From Progne subis subis (lineage: Eukaryota > Chordata > Aves > Passeriformes > Hirundinidae), in NCBI GenBank assembly GCA_022316685.1, contig JAKJHU010000156.1, positions 434,001-498,000 of the forward strand: 64,000 bases of DNA. The letters are read 5' to 3'. Numbering within the stretch: the stretch's first letter is position 1; every line of letters begins with the position of its first letter. The position numbers and the translations under genes are program-made. The notes beneath the pieces are model-generated. The model did no database searches and was not told the DNA's origin. It worked only from the letters and a program-made list of their open reading frames with translations. Positions 12,930 through 25,012 of the stretch are shown here, one piece after another.

Positions 12930-13022
12930 CTTTTCACCTTTCTTAGGTTTACCCTGAAGACCTATCTCTCCATCCACAGCCTTTTTGATCTCCAACAGTT
13001 TCTCTTGCATCACTTCATCCAC
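12930..13022 (-). CDS. IQCA1: IQCA1 exon: VDEVMQEKL helix (residues 269-299)
   Basis: This exon of 93 bases encodes 31 residues: VDEVMQEKLLEIKKAVDGE, then a basic tail ending KPKKGEK. It matches VDELMRQELKNLKLAVDRE of mammalian IQCA1. The acceptor is cttgggcag/GTG and the donor is GAAAAG/gtaaga. Both ends are phase 0. Only 214 bases of intron separate it from the previous exon, the shortest intron in the window. Confidence 0.93.
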
Positions 13023-13236
13023 CTGCCCAAGACAAACACAGTGGAATCTTCCTCAGTTTTCTCTTCTGCCACCTCACCTCAGACAATTGTTCAGCTGAAC
13101 AAGTGTGAAAGCAAAGAACAGGTAGTAGGGACTCTGCAAGGAGGGAAGGTTTGTGCCAGGGCCAGTTCTTACAGCTGGAGAAAAATATACACAGGTAATG
13201 CACATGATTAGTGTCCTCTTGCTATTGTAAGCACAC

Positions 13237-13343
13237 CTGCACTCTGATCTCTTCCTCCACTTCTTCCCGTTCCCTTCCTTTGATCAGCTCCGGGTCATGA
13301 TCCTGGAGAAAATCCGATCTGTTATCTCTGTTCTCCCAAAAGA
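13237..13343 (-). CDS. IQCA1: IQCA1 exon: HDPELIKG segment (residues 233-268)
   Basis: This exon of 107 bases opens with the two bases that complete the split Val codon. It encodes FWENRDNRSDF, QDHDPELIKGRER and EEVEEEIRVQ. It corresponds to TWLNRNESENF..YDSELIKEEKRKEVESEIRLQ in mammals. The acceptor is tttggataacag/TC and the donor is GTGCAG/gtgtgc. The segment is acidic and probably helical. Confidence 0.93.
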
Positions 13344-16300
13344 CTGTTATCCAAAAGAAAGAAGAAAAAGGGGAAAAAGTTACAGAAGCCATTGGTTCCT
13401 CCAACTGCTTCTGGAGGCAAAAGAAAGGGAGGTTATCGGCAGCTTTTATTAAATTATGAGCTGTATGAAAGTAGCAGGCTCTGGGGACCCTTACCAAGTT
13501 CAGAGCCCTGTTGTGATAGGATCTGCAAATCTTGAGGTTAAGGGATTTCTTCTTTTGCCCCGAGTTGCACAATGGTATTAGAATCCAGGAGGATAAAGGG
13601 ATAGTGAGGTTGTCATTTGGAGGTTGTCAAGCTGGAAGCCTGGAGAGTGCTCAGTCTCCAAGAGCCCTGCCCCGTGCCTGATGCTGGCATTATTTTGTTC
13701 TATTTAACAGCACAGGGATGGCTCCTGCCATGAAGGATGTGCTCTCCACGAGTGTCACCTGGCTGGCACGACAGGCTTGGGGACCAAAGGAGGCAGATTA
13801 ATTCAAACCGTGAAGTTCCCTGTTCTCCCCATGGCTCAGTTAAAGCTGCTGCATCCTGGTGAGTTGGCATCTGCAGTAATTCCCAGGAGGCTGAAATATG
13901 GGAATAGGGCCACTGGAATAGGAATAAAACCAGCACTGAGCAAGTGGAGTGGGAGAGAGGGAGGGGACCACGAGTGTGACAGGGCAGTAACCTGCAGCTG
14001 GCCCACAAGGGATGCACAGAGGCTTCACTTTGGGGAGCTTGAAGCTCCATGCAGAATTTGAAAGGCAGTTCAAGGCCAAAAGAGACAAGACCCAGGTCAT
14101 CCAGCCCCTCTGTTTTGAAGTGCTGTGCAAAGGAGAAGTAATAAGGAGACTTAGCGCTCAGCCACAGCAAATCTGTGAGACTGGTGATGAAAAAAAAGCT
14201 ATTTATGATAAAGCACCTAATGATCCTGAGGTGCAGCTCATTATTTTTGTTGAGGCAAACTGCAATTTGCTCTTTAGAAAGAAAACTAAATGAAGTCTGA
14301 CGAGCTGGGTGCATATCTGAGTTCTCTGCTATTAGCAAAGTGCCTTGTTTTAATGGAAACACCTCTTTTTTTCCTACACTTCTTGAGCTAATTTGAAGGA
14401 AGACAATTCATATCTCGCCTTTCAAGCCCTGATTGTATCTTCCTAAATGACAGCTAATCTCCAGCTGTATGTGCTAATTCAATTTCCTGATGATTTGAGA
14501 TGACAGGTTTTCACTTTAAGACATTGGCTCCTCTATCAATCTGTTTTGTACAGATATTCTCCCCTGGACCCCTTGCCTGCTGAAGGCACTGTGCAAATTC
14601 ATAAAGGTTTTAATATCTAAGTTTTAATCCAGGACTGGCTGCTCTTTCCATCCCCAGCAAATCTTCAGGGCCCAACTCCATGCAGAGGATTTGTAGTTTT
14701 ACAGAGTTTGTGGAGGGAATAGTTCTTGCAGGTGAGTAATCCTAATTTCACCACTGGGAATGGTGGGGATGGAGGAGGACAGGAGATATTTTGATAATGG
14801 AAGAAACTCCAAAGCACAGACATTTAATTTCTTTAAATTACTTGTGGGTCATCAGAGGGCATGACAGACGTCATGTAATATTTCAGTTGGAAAAGCTGAT
14901 TTGCCCAAGGCATGAGGTAGCTCCTCCAGCCTGGAATTCCAGCCTTAGGGAAAGGGGACACTACATAGAAGTTATGTGAATTTTTAAACACTTTCCTGAC
15001 TGGGTCAACAGGTTGCAAGTGCTATGTTTTCACAGGAGTACAAGGCTTTAGATATTTATTTTTCATAGAGGGATCCGTAGGTTTTTCTATTCTGTTTTTT
15101 CATAATTGTTTGTTGTCATTTTGTAGATTGATTAGTGGTTAATACCCACTGCAGGCAAACCAGAGAGGGTCCCCCCAGCCTCTGAGATTACCTGGCAATG
15201 AGTTATCTGAGTGTTATATTAACCATTGGGTTAGAGGTGCCTAATTTTAGTAGAGAGATCAATAATTCATAGGTGTTAGATGCTCTGTTATTCTTTTATA
15301 GATCAACAAAATGTTTCAAAGTTAATTTTAAAGGGGGGTCAGGAGGCTAAGGATGTTATGTTTTCACTGGCTGGTCAGCAGAGTCTGGTATTTTGTTACA
15401 GGCAGGGTCAGCCAGCTCCAGGAGCTATTTCTGTGCCTGTGTGTATGCAGTGAGATTTATGTCACCTTTTCTATAATAGTGTACGCTTATTTTGGGATTG
15501 GTTTATATGCATAGCTAGCTCAGGGCTCAAAGGCAGCCCAGACCACTCCTAAATCAGCATCCCAGCTCTGCAGGCCAGTAGGGAACTCCAAGATCCCAGA
15601 ATTTCAGAGAACAGCCTATGACTAACAGTTGCAATGTATTTATTTGAAGCATGAAGCTTCTCTTGAAATGGCCACTTTGAACCTCCTGGCAAAAGGATTG
15701 GAATCTTTTGAAGGCTGGTGAAAAATGCAGAGCACCACCACACCTTAAAAGGAATATTTGGGCACAAGACATGGAGCATTTCAACTTGGATATCCTCTGT
15801 GACACTGAGCAAGGCATAAATATCAACTGGTCATCTATAGAATGGAGAAAATAGCACTTTGCTGCCTCCCACTGCAAAAATACACCCCAGGAGGAGGGAG
15901 CTAATGGCTCAGCCTTACATTTGCCCCACATAAACTCTGGCTATTGCAGCCTGAAAGGAGATGTCACACAAAGCACCTGTTTCCAACAGCATCATTTAAA
16001 ATAAGTGCTTTAGATCTTGGCAAGTGTAGTTTAGCAACTAGAAAAAAGTGCCAGATACAGTTCTAGGAGGCTAAAAGGCTTCATGAATTGCAGTGAAGTT
16101 TAGGCAGTAGCTCTCGTTTGGTAGAGGAGTTAAAAACACAGAGGGGAGAAGTTTGCAAGTGAAATGTTTAGATTTTTGCCAAACCTGATGTATATTTTAA
16201 AAAATATTTAAATAAGCTAGGTATAAAGCACAAGTTTCATGGGATGGGAACACTTAAAAATTAAGTGTTGGGGAGTGTGACAAAACAAAAAAGTTTGTTG

Positions 16301-18665
16301 TTTGGTCAGCTATCATTTAGGTAAACTTTAGATACACTAATAAGGGGCTTTGATTTATTTTGATACAAACACTTCTTAATCAAGCTCTGTTGCTTCAATC
16401 ATGCTTTCAAGATTTCTGCACTAACAAATTTCAACCTCTGTGCTAATGCTGATAGCAAGTGACCTATTTCTACATAAGATTACAAAAAAGTTCTCAGTAG
16501 AAAGTCCAAACTCAGACCTATTTTCTTCCTGTGTAATTCTGCCACTGAGAGGAAAGCAGCCTAGAATTAAAAATACCAGAGACTGCTTAGGCTGTTCTGG
16601 GTGGATGTTGTAGATTTGATTCTGATGACCAAAGAATCCATGGTTAGATTGAAAATAAAATAATTTTGGACAACACCCAGGTAGTATTGTGTGAGTGCCC
16701 TGCAATGAAAAGCCCAAAGTGTTTGTGAACGAGGCAGGGGTTGTGCTGCAAGGAGGAATTGTAACAGCTGTTTACTGAAACTAAGTGTGATGTCAAATAG
16801 ACCTGGTTCACCAGGAGAAAAGGAGGGAAAAGAACCCCATCTGAAGTTTAACTGCACAGCTGTAGACTCTTCCTGTGCCCAAGACAGAGCTGCAGGTATT
16901 CTTTGAAGCCTGCAAGAGAGCTTTTTCCCTCTGAGTGTTTCTAGTGGTGCTCTGTGCAGAAAAGGGCTCCTTCTCCTGTGCCTTCAGAGCTGGGGAGTAG
17001 CTGTCAGCTCCGGCAGGATGGGCTGGAGACGTGTGGGTGTTTCAGTGAGAAATGGGAACCCCAGAGGCACTCACACTGTGTGGATAACCCCAGAAGGTTC
17101 TGTGTTTGCAGGGCTCAGAGCAGTGTCTTGCTGGGAATGGCAGTGCCGGTGTTCAGATAGGTTTGGATGACAAATCCCCCATCCCCTCATAACCCTCCTG
17201 GCTTTACGTGAGACAGTTGGGAAATTTGGGAGTCTCCATTGCTGCCAAAGTCACCTGCTGACTCCTGTGGTGTTTTTATTCCTCACTCTGGTGTCCACTG
17301 CTGTGCTGAGGTTACAGCCAAGCCTGTTCCCTCCAAGGCAAACCCCTCCTGCCTCCCTTTTGCTGCTTCCATGCTGATCCTTCCCTGCCCTGGGGACTGG
17401 CTGGGTGGGAGCCCCACTCTTGCCATGGCTGGTTTTCAATTCCAGGTGCTGTTTTGTCCTTGGCCAACTAAGGAAAGAAATGTGGATGGATTTGATCCTT
17501 ATCTAGAGCTCCTGCTGCCTTCAGCGGGGCTCTGACGTGGTATTTGAGAGTAGATGGGATGAAAAGCTCCTTTTTAGCCAGAAAGCTGCCCTGTGATTTA
17601 TAACGTGTAAGAAAATCCTAATTGTTACAAGCCAGAGGTCAGGCCAAACTACTGATGCACATTTAGCAAGTTGTTCACTTCTTTCTCTCCAGCCAGCTCA
17701 AATCAGGCAGAAAGCTTGACGCCGGTAATTTGTCAGCAGGAGAGAATAATGGAGACTTTTCACGGCAGGAATTTTAGCAAGGCACTAACTCTGAAGAGTG
17801 GAGAGCAGAAAAGATATTTTTCCACATTGTATCAGAAGAGAATCTGCAGAGATACAGCAAAAATTTTCCATTTTCCACTTTGGACAAGTGCAAGACTTCC
17901 TAATTCACTTGTGAATCAGGGTGAGCACTGAAGACAAGTGTCGAAGAGATAAACACAAGTATCAAAAGCAGAGGAGAGGATGGAAGAGATCTGGAAAAGA
18001 ACAAAATGCCCTTTCATGATTTTTATTTTTGGTGCTTTCTCCAGGTGAAAAACCAGCCAGGCCCCTTGCTGAAACTCTGGGTTTTGTTTTAGTTTCATAC
18101 ACTCTGCATGAAGCAAGTACATTCATAGTTTTGTGCCTCTGCTTGAGAAGATGCTCCTCCTATTCAAACATATAATCCAAAATAATTTGAGTAGCTGGGG
18201 ATGCTATGAAGGAATCCATGGACTCTTGCCATGAGTTCCCACTCCTGGAAGAGACAGGACAGGTAGAGTTACAGGAGTATGAAAACATCGATGCTGAAAC
18301 TTGATCTACAGTGTTGTGCTTTTGAATTATTTGCTATTCCGATGTCATTCTTGTTGCCCTCAGAAAATCCTCAAACGCCTTTTTTATACGTATTTTGAAG
18401 CACTTTGCTTCGAGCTTGTTGACTTTCACCCACAGAAATGTCCCTTCCTGCACAATGGTTTAGCTCAATGGTTTTGACAGATCCCTTGGAAGAATTGAGG
18501 TACTGAGAGGCTCCCTTCCTAAATACCAGTTTCTAATCTAACATCCTAATTTTTATAACATTCCATAATTTGGGCAGCTGCCCACTTGACCTTATAGGAA
18601 TAACATTCTGATGAAGCTGACCTGGGAGGACGTTCCAGCTGGAATTGTTATCTTTTTCTACTGAC
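13344..18665. other. IQCA1 intron, 5.3 kb
   Basis: Intron between the 18741-18666 and 13343-13237 exons. I recognise no interspersed repeat in it. A 220-codon minus-strand open frame (13700-14362) resembles no family I know and is treated as chance. Confidence 0.65.
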
Positions 18666-18741
18666 CTTGGTACTGAGAGCTTCCTTCCTCCAGCATCGAA
18701 AGGAAATTGCTTGGACCCATTTTCCATCTTAAATCCACCAC
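18666..18741 (-). CDS. IQCA1: IQCA1 exon: WKM..SNFL segment (residues 208-232)
   Basis: This small exon of 76 bases encodes VVDLRWKMGPSNFL, then SMLEEGSSQYQ and one base of a split Val codon. It matches GWKMAASNFLPAIEQGYNAYK of mammalian IQCA1. The acceptor follows a cytosine-rich tract (ccccccaatctag/GTG). The donor is CCAAG/gtcagt, a less common but valid GT site. The length, 25 codons plus one base, is exactly what joins the flanking exons: phase 0 before and two bases TC opening the next. Confidence 0.9.
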
Positions 18742-21700
18742 CTAGATTGGGGGGGGAAAGTGAAGAGAGAAACTGCTGACAGCAATTGTTTCATAGAATT
18801 ATGGAATGGGTTGGAAAAGATCTAATTCCACCCCTGCCACGGGCAGGGACACCTTCCACTAGCCCAGGTTGCTCCATGAGGGAAGAGGTGTCATTTTATC
18901 AGCTGAAGTCACAAAATTAAACAACAATTAAACTCCAGCTTGTTTGAAAATGTAATTCAGGTAGGAGACTTGCAATATTTAAATGGAATTGAACTTAAAT
19001 GCCATTTTTCCCAGTTACTTTTGCTGCTATTGCCGTATTCCTAAAACAGCTTTAATTTTATTGAACCAGTATTTCCGAGGGAAACACCTCCAAGAAAATT
19101 ATCAAACTTTCATCTTGAATCAGTTATAAGTCTCAAGATGTGAGTAAGGTAATAGTTGATAAAGGGAGAGTAGATCACTCTTTGAGGAGGAGGTGAATGT
19201 GGATTTATACACTTAGACAAGACAGCACAAGGGGGATCAGGATTTTGTTAAATAATAAGCAAGCCGCTTGTTATCAGCAAGATACAAAGTGCAGCTCCTG
19301 GAATGGTTAAAACTAAACACCCCATTAAATAAGCCCTGGAATTAGGGGCATATTTGCTACCTGCAGGTGCAGCTGCAGCCCCGTTATGTGAGTTATCCCA
19401 TTTCTGTTTTTAATGAAAGCATTATTACCGTCATTACAATAGGGCCCAGAAGGACAGGAAAAATCTAAAGACATTTATCACTTCTACCCTATAGATGCAT
19501 TTGAAAGAGACTTGGGAGGTTCTTGACTGAACATCAAGAACTGTTCTGGTAAAGTATAAGAAAAAATTGGAGCATTTGAGCTCAACGCATTCCCGGTCTC
19601 ACAGGGTGTGGCACTTTAAGGTTCATCCTTGGATCATTTGCAGTAGACAGAATCTTTCTTTTACCATTTTTTCCATGGTATTTTATAGAAAATTATTAAA
19701 CCATGATGTTCTGAGAGGAAATGTGTCAACTATTAAAAAAACCCGACAAACAAATTCCCCCCAAACCAGCCTAAAAATGGGTTATTCATTTTTAGCCTCT
19801 CAGTACCACAGGACACATCAAAATTTTACTGTTATAAATAGGCCAATGAATTGTTTTAGTTATTTGCTTCAGTGATTTTATACACTGATGTCAATGATAT
19901 CATTGTGTCAATTTAATTGATTTTAATCAAACCCACTCTCTTGTGTCTAAAGGACAGTTGCAGTTCTGTTTTCTCTTGCCTCAATTAACAGCCCAAGAGT
20001 CAACATAATAAGAGAACTTTTCCTTTGAAGCCAATTAATAATATTTTTTGATTTTCAGTGGATTGAGTCCATGCTTGTTCTGTTTAAATGTGTTAAGGAC
20101 CCCCTTGAGCCAGTGATATATGTTTGAATTTAAGCAGAAATGTGGAAATAAGAGTCTCAATCAGTTTCTGTGGCTTTGCAAAGCCAGTTCCACCCCAGGT
20201 GATTCCCATTCAGCAGGGAAGATGGGATTGGCTCCACTGTGCACGTGTCCTCTGGACATTTTCCCAAGAGCTTTCACTGGGGACAGGAATGTGTCTCACT
20301 ATTTGACATTTCTGGGTGACATTCAGGGATGCAGAGCCTTGCTCACGTTCAGTGAGACAAGCTCCAGCAGGTGAGGCAGCCCAGACTGCTTCTGCTTTCG
20401 GAAAGAGGCATTCTGTGGGGATGAAGCCATGGGTTGTTTTTTTTCCTTAGGTGCCTAAAGGGAAATCAAATCAGCACCTTGCAGAGAAAAGAAAGTGAAG
20501 TTACTTTGATACCAAATACTCTTTGTAAAGATTGCTATCAGGCTTTTCAGAAATACTTAAATTTCCTTCTGGGATCAAACTTCTGTTTTCTTTAAGAGCT
20601 GAAGTTGGGAGCAGAGCTTTTTTCTGCCTGCATCCCTATGACTTATAGCCCATACTTATTTTAATAAGAGTCCTGCTGTTAGAACTTTTCCAAATACTTC
20701 TCAACTGGTCTAAGATACTATTTTTTTTTTTTTTTTTTTCCTGTCAGTGCTATAACCTTGGAGAGAATGTTCCCTTTGTTCTTTCTCAATGAACCATAGA
20801 GAACCTGATATAATGGCTCAGAATTTTACTTGACAGGACTTGTGATGGCTGAGGAGATGGGAATGACATGAAGTTATAAAACCCCAGAGCTCCATGCTGT
20901 AATTTCACCCCAATTCAAAACAGCCTTGCAGAGGCTGCGAGGGGATCGAGACACATTTTTGCTGTTGTTGGTTCTTATCTTCAGAAATGTGCAGAACCAA
21001 GGAGGAATCATATTTTATCCTGTGAAAGTCAGGTTCTTAAGCAGATGGGTGAAGTGCCATCCAGTTTCAGGAGCTCCATCAGTGCTGTGACAGTGTCACC
21101 CAACAAACTGGTCACAGTAACAAGTGACTGATGAAGACATGTGTGACCAGAACTTAAAAAAACCTGTCTTGTTTGCACAGGAGCAGCCACAACCCTTCCT
21201 AGTTAGCAAAGTTAAGCAATGAGGCTTGAAAAACATTTGTGTATTTACTCCTTCAGCCTGCTGCGCATTTTCATTTACAAAGGGAGAAAAAAACCCACCT
21301 CAAACCCCCAGACAGAGTTTTCAAGATGCTCATTTACAAGTTAACATTTAGGTATCTACCTTCCAATTAAATTGACTGATGTTCCCTAAAGTCACGTAAT
21401 TTAGGTTCCTGGCTAGATGTTCTGAGAGCTTTGGCCAGATTAATGGATGTCGTCCAAGCAAAGCATCATTTTTTGAAATATATTTGTTCTAGGGTTAGGC
21501 CTTCAAATTAATTTGCGTAAAACTTGCAGTGAAGAGTAAGCTTTGCCCTAGAAAACTCACCCTTCTCCTCCACATATTTAGGGAGAGATTAATGACCCTT
21601 ATTTAAAATATATATATTGTTTCAACTTTTGTTTATACTGTGAAGTAAATGAGAAGCAAAAGCTGCTGCTTCAGCAAAAGCTGACAATTTCTGTTGCACA

Positions 21701-22381
21701 GGTTGCCTTTGGTCACTGCTCTGTTTCACAGGTGTTTTGCTCTGAAATAATTTGGAAGAGTGTTTTCTGTGAAAGCAGCAGCTTTATCTCAAAGATTTCA
21801 GGGGGTATATTGTACATTGAGTAGTGTCTACTGACACGTGAAACAAAAATAATTCCTACCCTGAGAACGTGGGCTGAAAACGCATGGCTTTGTTTACAGG
21901 CTCATGAAATGCTGGCTGATGTGCTTTTAAAATTAGTTTGAAACCCACACAAGCTCTGAGGTGGGTGTCTGAGTGAGACTAAGGCTCTTAATTAGTAATT
22001 CTGCAAGGGGTGGCAGTAATTAACTTCTCTCTACCACATGAAAAACCGGAATGCTTGGTTATCATTTTGTTACCTGTCTGACTGTCCTGGCAATGATCTC
22101 AAAGCCCTGAAGAGTATTTTTGCCCTCAATTATGTCCCTGACACTCTGCCCCCTCCACCAGCTCTTCCCACTGAGCTCACTTGTGGCCATTCCTAAAACA
22201 TGAGTGGTAAAAAGTTCCCCAGAATCATCGAGGTCACGGGAAGGCTGAGAGAGACCAACCTCAGCCAGTTGTCTCCTGAACCTGAGCCTGGAGCTCTGCT
22301 GACCAGTTTAATGTCATTTAACAGCCTCTGCCCACACCTGAGCTTTGCCTCTGCCTTCACAACCTGCTTTCATTGCCTTAC
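18742..22381. other. IQCA1 intron, 3.6 kb
   Basis: Intron between the 22486-22382 and 18741-18666 exons. It holds a CR1 fragment at 18791-18880, a T run near 20719-20740 and a 42-codon minus-strand frame at 22062-22190 (see findings). Confidence 0.65.
18791..18880 (-). mobile_element. CR1 LINE 3' fragment
   Basis: It opens with tcatagaattatggaatggg and continues through cgggcagggacaccttccac and agcccaggttgctcca. This is the last 90 or so bases of CR1 in antisense, lying only 50 bases upstream of the acceptor of the 18741-18666 exon. Confidence 0.92.
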
Positions 22382-22486
22382 TTGCTTTGCAGCTTTTTCT
22401 GGCCTTTTCTCTCTGGGCTTTTCCGGGACTTTTCCATTCTTCTCTTTTTCCTCTGCCTCCTTTTTGGCAGCCAGCTCTTCAGCGAC
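22382..22486 (-). CDS. IQCA1: IQCA1 exon: Lys/Glu-rich linker (residues 173-207)
   Basis: This exon of 105 bases encodes 35 residues beginning VAEELAAKKEAEEKEK, followed by a Lys/Glu/Pro-rich tail ending KAAKQ. The acceptor is cctctttcag/GTC and the donor is AAGCAA/gtaagg. Both ends are phase 0. It directly continues PEQ of the previous exon, as mammalian IQCA1 reads PEQILAEIAAEEEKK. The linker here appears shorter and less repetitive than the long KGKGKEKEK run I recall in the human protein. That comparison is from memory. Confidence 0.88.
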
Positions 22487-24976
22487 CTGAAAGAGGCAGG
22501 GAGGAAAATGATTAGGAAAACACAATATCCAACAGGCTGCACTCTCTGAATTCCAGACCATCCCAGAGAAGCCTCTTTGTGCTGAGGGCACTGCCCCCTG
22601 CAAACTCCAGCACAGGTGCTGGCTATCCCAATTTATCAGGAGGAAAAACCTGATTTCTCCCTCCCAAACCGTGAGGGCTTCTATGGAGTAAGACCAGTTC
22701 CTGGAGCCATCCAGAAGCGGAACACTCTAATGACACACAACTCAAAGTTCCCTCTGGACTGAGAGCCAGATTATGAATTTGTCTTGGTGTTTGGAAGGCA
22801 GGTTGATTTTTATAGTGGTGGATTTTGAGAGGCTGCCCCGAGGTGTGGTCTAATTTCAATATACGGCTGAAGACTGAAATTGTTCTAGTGGGCGAGGGAG
22901 ATTGGGTAGAGATATTGTGACAAACCCTGACAGATACACAGGGATAGCTCAGCATCTCCATCCCTGCAAGCGAGTAGCACCTGATAACCGGGCACAGCTC
23001 CGTCAATTCCCTTATCTTTAGTTCCTGGTCATTGATACTTTATTATCTGAAAAAGGCAGAGGGTGAATATTTGTTGCTTCTCTTGTTTCTAGGCAGCTTT
23101 GTTGTCCCTGAGACAAATTCTAAGTTCATTTACTACTGAGCCTAAATCAGAAAATCCATTGAAGTTTATTAATGGACCACTAACACTGGCAGTGCTGCGA
23201 AAAAATAGAAAATAAAACATTTCCAACCGTAAGACGTGTTTCCTGTAACAGTGAAAATATTTGTTTTCTCAAGTTTGCCTTCTAATGTACTGAACAGTGG
23301 ATGCTGGAAGGGGACAATGGCAAGGGCTCTGCAGCCAGGGCAGTTCCATTAGTGCCTCTCCCCAAGCATTTCAGTGTCTTATATTTAATTAAATATGGTA
23401 ATTCAAACCCCGAGCACCGCTCAGTCACATCTTGCAGGTGATAAGCAGCAGAGCATTTCGTTCCCTGGGATAGATTAACAGATTGACTGGAGCTCAAAAG
23501 AGGTTTTGAGCGTCCCAGCAGGCCTGTTGTATCCAAAACCAACAGAACTACTCTGAGTGTATCCTTTGCTGTAGTGTTCCTACGCAGCCAGAAACCCAAC
23601 CTTGTCACCTCCAGCTCTGCCCTGCTCTGCCTGCAAAGGGAAACCAGAACCGTTCCCAGCATCTCAGGGGTGCCTTTATCCAGCAGGGCACCTGTAAACA
23701 CACACGTGAGTGACAGAGGGCTTCAGTTTGAGCAGTGCCTCTGCATTCTGCAGGCAGGATTTTAAGTGCCTCCAGACTCCGAGTGGAGGGGTTTGCTTTC
23801 ATGTTTTTGCACAGATGAATGACACTGGCAGGGGTGAGACAGAGTTTCTGTTCTTGTGAACCTGCTGTGATGGCACTGAGCAGTGTCCTTGTCCCTCTGC
23901 CTGGCCTTGCTGCAGCTCCTGCAGCTCTGTGATGGCAGAGGGCTGGGGGGAAGCTGCCCGTGGTATCTAACCTTGAGTAGCTTCTGCTCTTTTACACAGA
24001 ACCACTTCCCCTCCAGCTGCAAGGAGATGTCTGAACGATCTGACAGAAGAGGAGGAAAGAAAGGGAATGGCAAGCAAAGGTTAGTTGGAGATTAGTTGGT
24101 GGGTTTAGGGGTTTTTTTGTGCTGGAGAAAAGCTCGTGGTGGAAAGAAGCAGATGTCTTCCTAAGTTGTTTTGGACTCCCCTTTTCTTTGCTAGGATGTC
24201 TATTTTTGAAATGGTGTAGAAAGTAGTTAGCTAACTCTTAATACTGAGAAGAGACCGTATTTCAGTAGGAGCAGATGAATTTTAGTCTCTTTGTATTTTT
24301 CCTCAGTCTTTCATAGGACTGCTATTGTGCCAGTGATGATTCTTCTCCAGTAACATTTTCTTCAGTGGCTGAAAAGACATTTTCCTTTAAAACTGATGCT
24401 CCATAAAAGTTAAATTGACTTTTGTACTCCTATATCAGTTCAACCATGTTTCTAAAATCTTGCAGTGCAAATCTCCTATTCTTTTTGGGGGGGTTGGGGA
24501 GAGGGGAAAGAACTGGGCACTAAACCAGAGTGTAGCCTATGAATGGAAATGTCTAATGTCTGATGAGCCAAGCACAAGAAAACTTCCAGCTGCCAGCAGG
24601 ATTCACTTGTTCTGCTGTCTTCAGGCATAGGAAGTTTGGTGTTGGCTCAGGTGAAATGATACTCAAGGTAAATGTTCTTCTTCAGGAAGAAACCCTTCCC
24701 ATATTCCTTGAAAGAAGACTTTACATGAGTTTCTTGCCTTTTGGAGTTGTGGGCATAAAAGAAAAGTAGGACAAGAGTGAGTTTGGGAATGTTGGATCTC
24801 CAGCTGTGGCAGGTGAGAGGAGCCTCAGAGCCTGGCTCTAACACCAGCTTGAACACAAACACACAAACTCCAGGTGTTCCTGGAGGGAAAAGTTTCTCTC
24901 TTGAAATATTCACTCTACAGAAAGAAGTTTTGTTGGAATCTAGGAAATGTTTCTCCTTTATGGAGGATTTTTGGTG

Positions 24977-25012
24977 GGTTTTTTTTTTTTTTTTGGGGGG
25001 GGGGTGGGGGGA
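24977..25012. repeat. T run followed by G run
   Basis: About sixteen T bases are followed by a ten-base G run and a second G run of six. It is low-complexity sequence with G-quadruplex potential on the plus strand. Confidence 0.9.

Noticed and set aside
13490..13540. Possible exon with a gtaagg donor at 13495 on the minus strand
   Set aside because: Considered as the exon before 13343-13237, but its translation does not match IQCA1. The true exon at 18741-18666 fits both phase and sequence.
21550..21610. Possible exon reading LPKYVEEK with a gtgagt donor
   Set aside because: A stop precedes it in frame with no acceptor between, and the match to IQCA1 is poor.
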